From NCBI GenBank assembly GCA_015680685.1, contig MNCI01013788.1, positions 63,419 through 127,418 on the forward strand: 64,000 nucleotides of DNA, in the 5' to 3' direction. Positions 58,090-64,000 of this stretch are shown piece after piece. Both the position numbers and the translations under genes were made by a program. This DNA is from Gnetum montanum. Its lineage: Eukaryota > Streptophyta > Gnetopsida > Gnetales > Gnetaceae. The number at the start of each line of letters is the position of its first letter. Positions within the stretch are counted from its first letter, which is position 1. Below the pieces are notes generated by a model that was not told the origin of the DNA, ran no database searches, and saw only the letters and a program-made list of their open reading frames with translations.

Positions 58090-58380
58090 AAATATGGTAG
58101 GGGCATTTGCCAGAAAAAATTAAAGTCTTCTTATGGCTTCTCGAAAGCAATGCCCTGCCTGTTTAGGCAAATTTGAGGAGGCGTAGCCTCGACATTGATT
58201 CCACCTACCCGCTCTACGGGAATGAACTCGAAACTATCTTGCATTTCGCCTTTCAGTGTCTCTACATGCATGCCATGTGGCACGCGACGGGGTGGCCTCC
58301 CCCTCTGACGCTCTCGAGAAATTCCAAGGCCACGTTACTTTTATGGGATGCCTGGAAAACCTGAAACCATAAAGTCTTTC
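58090..58380 (+). pseudogene. LINE C zinc-finger region end of ORF2
   Basis: Contains CPACLGKFEE-like and E-T-ILHFAFQCLYMHAMW blocks (H-x-x-x-x-C), then LLLWDAWKT and NHKVFQQRQLPPPP. The proline-rich junction is encoded by a C run of about 14 at 58386-58399, and slippage there puts the downstream domain out of frame. Confidence 0.65.
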
Positions 58381-58399
58381 AACAACGCCAATTGCCCCC

Positions 58400-59806
58400 C
58401 CCCCCCCTCCCCTGTGCAGGTAGCTTCACGGGCTGCAAGAGCATGGGAGGAAATCGTGGTAGCAATGGGGGTTATGCCGACCTACAAACCTGACTGCGCA
58501 GCGTTTCAGGCGAATATCGAGCTTTGGGGGATGGTGGAACGTTGTGGATGGGACAATGTCTTGCGGTGGCTGGTGGGTGACCCGGCCCTCCCAGATGACA
58601 CCCTTTTTACCAACTGGAGAGATAATTGGACAATTTTCCGAGGCATCAAAATTACCCTAACAAAGACAACGATTGCCAGGTATCTAGGGGCCCAGGAAAA
58701 GGGTGAAATCATTTTGCCCACTACCCAAGGGTTCCAAGACATTGACATGTTCTTTATTGGGCTAGTGCCACACATGCAAAGTCAGTAGGTGCCCAAATTT
58801 GCTCTACCACCTATTTGAGCTTGGGCTACTAAGTTGGTTGATTGATTTTTTGTCCAATCTGGCAATGGGTCCAAGCTCTAAGTCACGCACTTTGCATTCC
58901 TAAAATGTTTGAAATTGGGAGCTAGGGTTAACGTACCTCGCTTTTTGTTGGTTGTCTTACAACAACAAAAGAGGGGGCACCATTCTGGGCTCATCGTGGC
59001 CCTTTGGCAAGGGGCAGTGGGGGTGCGGTCAAGGCCAAAGCCAGAACTATCTAGGCCCTCGAGGTCAGCCTAGTTGCAGTTGGGTTCGTCTAGTCCCTTG
59101 AGGTCCTCTCGATTAGGGGCCAAGCCTGCGGTGGTTTATTCCTGGAAGTGGATTGGCCCTGGGGAGCCGACTGTCTTGAACCCTATGTTAGTGGTGAACG
59201 CCTTTCCGCGAACGAAGTCTGGACATGATGTGTTGCGGGCAGAGGATCTACACTGTGTGGCGGAGGAGGCGACGGCCGCTGCTCAAGTCAACGAAAGACA
59301 AGATTTTGAAGCTAGGTGGGAGGAAACCCTCACTTAGGCGCAAGTTGCCATGAGTGGGAGCAAGAGCTGCTTCAGCAGCAAACCTTGATGACGAAAGCGG
59401 CCCAGGCTTGATTGGCTAACAAGTTCCGTGCCTAGATTCGAGAGGAGCTGCTTCAAGAGGAGGTTGCTCGTAGAGAGCATGAGAGGGCGAAGTGGGTGCA
59501 ACAAGAGCAGGAGTAGGAAGAGGAAAGGCAAAGACAAAGGTAGCTGGACCAGGCACATGAACAAAGTGCATGACAGTGGCTTAGGGAGGGGAGATGCTCG
59601 TACATTGCGCTGAGCATAAACTGTGACTACTCATTGGGGGTGCTCCAATGACACATCCGACGTATGTTCGCACATTTCCACCTAGACGGGGGGATGTCAG
59701 CTAAGGAGCGGAGTCATCGAGAGGTTGCCATGCAAGCAATTCAGCAGGCAACCAATTTCATGGATTCTGAATTACACCGTAATACATTGGATATCCTCCA
59801 TGCTCT
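58400..59806 (+). pseudogene. LINE C uncharacterised domain, coiled coil and J-like domain
   Basis: The uncharacterised domain is open from 58400 to 58788 and is the best copy: RAARAWEEIVVAMGVMPTYK, LWGMVERCGWDNVLRWLVGD, LTKTTIARYLGAQEKGEIIL, DMFFIGLVPHMQSQ, then [31 protein letters not shown] and RGHHSGLIVALW. The coiled coil spans about 59230-59560 in two frames. The J-like domain opens YIALSINCDYSLGVL, has HLDG at 59679 (codon +26), and helix MQAIQQATNFMDSELHRNTL. The solo LTR cuts it at 59806 and it resumes at 60643 (HDRPHYVCHRLPGHS). Confidence 0.7.
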
Positions 59807-60642
59807 TGATGGGACGCGATATCGCATGGGCTGCGATATCGCATCCCCCGCAATATCGCGTACGGAATATCACATCTTCCCCTGCGATATCGTGTACGCG
59901 ATATCGCAGTGTGCTGTCAAATCTGTAAACAAGAGGCAAGTCTCCCTTGTTTCTCATTCTAGGCCTAGACCGTAGCGAAACTCTGATAGTTTTACCTCTC
60001 CAGAGATAGAATAATTTCCATGTGCCTGCAATAGGAGCTCCAAAATGAACGGATCTTTATTCGAGCAAATATTGTACCTAAACACAAGTTTGTGTACGGA
60101 AATAAAGATGAACTTCTTGGATAAACCTTGCAGTGCATAGATTAGGCTAATTAGGACTTTATTTATTGTTATTTATCATTCGTCATTTAAATGCTTTATT
60201 AGTTATTAAATCTCTCTCAACCCTTCTCCCATAGTTAAGTGCATTCAGTACGACCGCTTCAAGCACGTGAGTTACGCTTGGTGATCTCAGCAACGACTAG
60301 CGTTTGGTAACCAAGGTTGCATTGGTTCAAGGTGTGAACGGTAAGTGGGAACGGATGCTGATTCTAGGTTAATTAAGGCTTAGTTAGTTAAAGTTAGTTA
60401 ATTAGTCTCTTCACCCTTCACCTTTCAGCATAGGAGATAAAACAGAAAAGATATAAAAATCATATATCTCAGACTTACTTAACCATACAATCGTAACAAA
60501 TACAAGTCTAGGAAGACAACGAATGATTAACCTTAAGTGTTCCATAAAGCGTGTAGGCACTTAGTCTGTGGAGTTCGACCGGATCGCGCATGCTACGCTC
60601 GTATTCGTATGGTTGAGTGTAGGGGTACCTCGCCACTCATCA
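59807..60642 (+). repeat. Solo LTR of the Athila-like family in LINE C
   Basis: 836 bp, TGATGGGACG...CACTCATCA, aligned with the LTRs of elements 1 and 2. Flanking 5-mers GCTCT (59802-59806) and GCTCA (60643-60647) agree at 4 of 5. No internal region is present, so it arose by LTR-LTR recombination. Its U3 has an expanded set of GATATC half-sites (59817-59910). Confidence 0.9.
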
Positions 60643-60994
60643 GCTCACGATCGACCGCACTACGTGTGTCATAGGCTACCTGGACATTCGTAATCTCCCT
60701 CTTAAGGGTTGTGATGTTGTTCCCACTATTTCCAGTTGGCTGATTTGGCCTTGCTTTATGATGTGGGTTTTTGTTGTGGGTCCATGACATCTAAATTTGG
60801 GGTCAGGGGCAATGTTCCCCCTTGGTTTTCTTGGTGAGTGGCCACTTTGGTGGCCCAACTTTGTAATTTTAAGCTTTTCTTTTTAGTGATTTAATTTAAA
60901 CCCAGACATTCTCTCGAAAAAAAGATGATGCAAAAAGAACTCATTTAGTCAACCCTATTTTATTGTGACAAGGCTAGGATGATGATGATGATGG

Positions 60995-62745
60995 AAAAGA
61001 AAATATTTTCTAATCTATTTCAGGAAAAAGGTCAAGAAAATAAAAGAGATAAAGATACTATGATGTCCCTCAAGGTCTGAAATAGGTATGATACAATATA
61101 AATGACTTAAAAAGAAAATGAAGAAATACTCATTGTTAAGGAACTTGACCTATAAATCAAGTTGGAGAAACCTGACCTATGAATCAGGAATATTATGTAT
61201 ATCACTATTGTGTTATTTTTTTAAATAATGAGCATGAGGAATGTTGGGTATGTTTCTGATGTACTATTCTTTAAAGTTTCATGAGTCATTAGAATATAAG
61301 TACCCCCTCCATGGTTGTAAAAGGTCACCTGATGACCTTTCAAGGCATTGTAAGACAATTTAATAATAAGTCATCAACATAAAATGAAAAATTCTGCTTT
61401 GTTAATGCCTTGAAAGAGAAGTTATTTCACTTGCTTGCACATCTTGGAGTTGCACTTTTTCATATTTTCATTTTAAAGCCTCTTCCATTACACCTTATGA
61501 CTTGATTTCTATGAGGAAATGTTGTTGGAAATGAAACATAATTAAAGATTTATTGCTAATAAATTTAGAAGTAATATGTTTATAAGGAGAAAAAAACAAG
61601 GAACAGAGATGGATATCATGTTTGAATGTTTTATGCTTGTTAGTTTTCTATTATGTGAGATCAAGAGGAATTGAACTTGAGATTTGGCAAATTTAGAATT
61701 TCAAAATATTGAATGTTGCAAATCAGGGAATTGAACCTACTACCTGTTAGAATATAGTTTTATCAATTTTTAATAGTGATCATGGAAAGAATCAAACTCA
61801 TGACTTGTTGGTATGGAAAAGGTTTAAAAAGAAAAGAAAAGAGAGAATAGTTTCCAAAAGAGAATCAAAGAAACAATCCATTATCTCTTGAATTCCACTA
61901 GTATAAAGAGAGAGGAGAGGGAGAGATATGGGAGAAAAAAAATAAGACAACACAACCACAAAGGAGTGTGACTAGAGGGAAAACGAACAATAACAAAAGA
62001 AGACCAAGGCTATTGTAGAAGACAACAAAAGAACTTATGTGGCTGAAGCAGAAAATGAACAACAACAAAGGAAGACTATGGTTGCTAAACAAGATAGAGA
62101 AAAAAAATATGAGCTAAGTAACAATTCAACACACTAACAAATTGTTCTTGGTAAGCAAGAAGGTAATATGATCCTTCTTTGCTATGTTGGGTAATGGATA
62201 GCATTGGTTGATTATCTCAGTTCATCTTCTTCTCGCTCTTTTTTTTGGCTTGAATATCTTTTCATGCTTTGACAAGATTGTTGTTGAAATCTTGAATTGT
62301 TGAATCCTTGATTTTGTTGTTGGATCTCTCCACCCATCCTCTCCACTCTCAAACCTAAATGACTTAGATGAGTTATTTCTATAACAATTCAAAAACACCC
62401 ATAATGACTTAAGGCATTTTTGGCATAAAGATTTGCCAACAAGGGCCAAGGATAATTTATATGAGGATTGGTACCCCAAGCATCCTTGGTCCCATGTCTG
62501 GTTGTGAATTTTTGAAATCTAAAGAATTATTGAATTCTTGGTTTCTTGCTGGAATTGGTTTAATGACGCATTGAATGCTTAATCCTTGGATTTGAATCTT
62601 GATTCTATTCTCTGTTATTGGAATATCCAATAGTTTAATTAAATTTTAATGGTGTTCCTTATAATATTTCAACTTAGAATAGTTAGACTGAGATGAATTC
62701 ATATTGTGAGTGTTGCCGGAAAAAAATAGAAGTATAATGCCATTG
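60995..62745. other. Unassigned AT-rich stretch
   Basis: No coding domain was recognised. A possible minus-strand SINE box B (GGTTCAATTCCC, complement at 61727-61738) is seen. Purine-rich runs dominate 61900-62110. Confidence 0.35.
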
Positions 62746-62756
62746 AATAGATGTGA

Positions 62757-63211
62757 AAGCTCCTGGGGTGAGCTCAGGCGTCATATCCGCCGAACCTTGG
62801 TGCGGTTTCATCCAGATGGGGGGGCTTCACCGGCAGACCGGAACAAGCGGGAATCGACCATGCAGGGTATCCAGCAAGCTGCCAGTTTCATGGACACGAA
62901 AGACCACCGGAACACTTTGAACCTTCGCCATGAGCTGGAGCACCCACATTGCGCCTGTCATCGGCTATCGACGAACCCCGGGGGGGTTGTCTCTAGCTGT
63001 GGACAACGCTCGCCCCCCCCCCCCCCCCCTGTCTTTGTTTTTATTTTATGGGTTTAGCATGACTAATGGGGTGCTGGATTATTTTGTGACTTAGGGGATC
63101 TTTCCCCCATCCATTGAGGGCCATTGCTGATGACCCACAATTTGTAATCTCCTGTACTATATTTCTTTTTTTTTCTCAGTAATATACTCCAGAATATTCT
63201 CTCAAAAAAAA
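62757..63211 (+). mobile_element. L1-like 3' module, copy 8, with exact target duplication
   Basis: A 455-bp insertion between 11-bp repeats AATAGATGTGA (62746-62756 and 63212-63222), ending in poly(A). It is truncated within the J-domain: it begins SSWGELRRHIRR and has RFHPDGG (HPD at 62809-62817), STMQGIQQAASFMDTKDHRN and HPHCACHRL, then the 3' UTR with a C run. The upstream ATG at 62710 belongs to the target, so the apparent 115-codon ORF is a chance fusion. Confidence 0.9.
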
Positions 63212-63222
63212 AATAGATGTGA

Positions 63223-63530
63223 GATTACTAATTTATATGTTTCTTGTGGCCATGTGTTTGGTAGAACAGATTTGTTTATGAACAAGCCCAAATGTACTTT
63301 TGTGGTTTAAGGAAAATCTGAGTTTGATTTTTGAAATTGGAAAAATAAAATACAGATCTGCACACCGTGTTAGAGAAACCTTGCATAGATTTTTTACAAC
63401 CAACCCAACTCACTGCCCATAACCAACCTAAGATGGATCTATGTTTTTTTTGGGGAAAAAATTTGGGATGTATTAATCAGAACTCACTGCCCATAACCAA
63501 CCTAAGATGGATCCCTGTCCCTTGGGTCCT
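63223..63530. other. Unassigned sequence with a 33-bp direct repeat
   Basis: AACTCACTGCCCATAACC... occurs at 63408-63440 and 63480-63512. The second copy directly precedes the GC-rich start of copy 9. The spacing is too short for a LINE target duplication. Confidence 0.5.
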
Positions 63531-64000
63531 CACGTTGGGTGGGGTCGTCGGGCCCCGAGGGCGCGGCGCCCACCCGAGTGGCAGCCCGGGGTGACCTCCG
63601 CCCCCCCCGAACCCCCCCCCCCCCCCCCCCCCCGACGGCCTCCACGTGGAATGAGGAGCAACGGCAAAAGCTGATGGTGGAGGCCAGGGAGGCGGAAAGA
63701 AGGGAGTGGGAGGCAAAATGGGAGGAGGCCCTGGCCCAGGCCTGCAACGAACTGGAAGCCCAGTTCCAGGCTAGGGAGCAAGAGAGGGCTAGACACCAGG
63801 ACCTCATGACGGAAGCGGCAAAGGCCAAGCTTGCCGACGAAATCAAAGCCCAGGTGCGGGAGGAGCTCGCACAGGAGGCGGAGTCCCAGAGACAGCGGCA
63901 GCAGGCAGAGCAAGAGGAACAGACCCGGCTTAGGGAGGAGGAAGAGCAGAGACAACGGCAGCTCGACCGCGCCCACGAGCATAGCGCCCGGCAGTGGCTG
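63531..64000 (+). pseudogene. L1-like 3' module, copy 9: open, GC-rich coiled coil running off the window
   Basis: The frame from 63641 to 64000 is open for 120 codons with no stop (NEEQRQKLMVEAREAEREWE ... LDRAHEHSARQWL). It is very rich in E, A, Q and R. The last residues, HSARQWL, are the conserved lead-in to the J-domain (compare WLQQGHC in copy 5), which should lie just past the window end. The GC content is far above that of the other copies, and a C run (63613-63633) precedes it. It is probably the youngest copy, and could be intact. It is called partial because both ends are outside view or unclear. Confidence 0.65.

Larger units (their letters stand above)
56067..60923 (+). mobile_element. 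L1-like LINE copy C with J-domain tail, interrupted by a solo LTR
   Basis: It lacks the endonuclease and starts in the linker before the reverse transcriptase. RT, zinc-finger region, uncharacterised domain (58400-59040), coiled coil (59230-59560), J-like domain (59601-59806, continuing after the LTR at 60643), 3' UTR and a short poly(A) (60917-60923) follow. It sits in the RTE element. This is the third independent copy in which the tail follows ORF2. Confidence 0.85.
54270..60994 (+). mobile_element. RTE-type LINE, interrupted by LINE copy C
   Basis: RTE ORF2 is readable from about 54390 to 55935 and its 3' end lies at 60924-60994: a RTHLVNPILL-like block, then (GATGAT)n at 60978-60994, the usual RTE terminus. 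Everything between is a poly(A)-ended fragment (to 56066), LINE copy C, and a solo LTR inside copy C. Confidence 0.75.

Noticed and set aside
62710-63057. A 115-codon ORF that looks like a small DnaJ-type gene
   Set aside because: The target duplication at 62746-62756 and 63212-63222 shows that only the part after 62757 is LINE, so the start codon belongs to unrelated target sequence.
63477-63982. Long minus-strand leucine-rich and glycine-rich ORFs
   Set aside because: They are the antisense of the E/A/Q-rich coiled coil of copy 9 and of the C run; the plus-strand frame fits the family.

Overview
This window is nuclear DNA from a vascular plant with a very large, repeat-dominated genome. 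A gymnosperm is the best guess and a fern cannot be excluded. The evidence is one host gene with a 15 kb intron, old mutated retrotransposons nested several layers deep, plant-type Ty1-copia, Athila-like, L1-like and RTE-like elements, and no bacterial-style gene packing. Single N bases mark contig joins at 19380, 21859, 34793, 35203 and 47499, and at least three of these joins look wrong or redundant.

Host gene: the 3' half of a cytosolic-type NAD kinase (NADK1-like) lies on the minus strand. Four exons with correct splice sites and compatible phases were found at 43660-43733 (GGDG motif), 43355-43433, 27829-28136 and 25257-25565 (stop). About 255 residues of the catalytic domain are open. 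The upstream exons were not found, so the next intron upstream is either more than 20 kb long or runs out of the window. Nearly everything between 25 and 44 kb other than these exons is retrotransposon inserted in introns.

Layout. 1-11.6 kb: a decayed Ty1-copia element (minus strand) whose integrase is split by a 7.2 kb Athila-like LTR element (2413-9598, plus strand) that keeps gag and protease but has no reverse transcriptase or integrase. 12.3-13.6 kb: a degenerate tandem-like, gene-free stretch. 15.2-23.9 kb: a second element of the same LTR family (minus strand, exact TTATT target duplication) with gag, a proline-rich ORF and an accessory coiled-coil ORF in place of pol. 25-44 kb: NADK1 and its intronic LINEs. 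28.7-39.8 kb: an L1-like LINE (A, plus) with another copy (B, minus, 31851-37818) inserted in its zinc-finger region. 39.9-41.7 kb: an RTE-type LINE fragment carrying a SINE-like insertion and a solo LTR. 44-53 kb: three more 3' copies of the L1-like family, an assembly duplication, a 29-bp minisatellite and a direct repeat. 54.2-61 kb: an RTE LINE interrupted by L1-like copy C, itself interrupted by a solo LTR of the Athila-like family. 62.7-64 kb: two more copies of the L1-like 3' module.

The most interesting signal is in the L1-like family. After endonuclease, reverse transcriptase and the C-terminal zinc-finger region, its second ORF continues into an uncharacterised domain of about 190 residues, a charged coiled coil and a C-terminal J-domain (DnaJ-like), followed by a 3' UTR and poly(A). 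At least nine copies of this tail are in the window. In six readable copies the tyrosine opening helix I and the histidine of the HPD position are exactly 26 codons apart, as in E. coli DnaJ. Exact target-site duplications around two truncated copies show that the tail moves as part of a retroposon.
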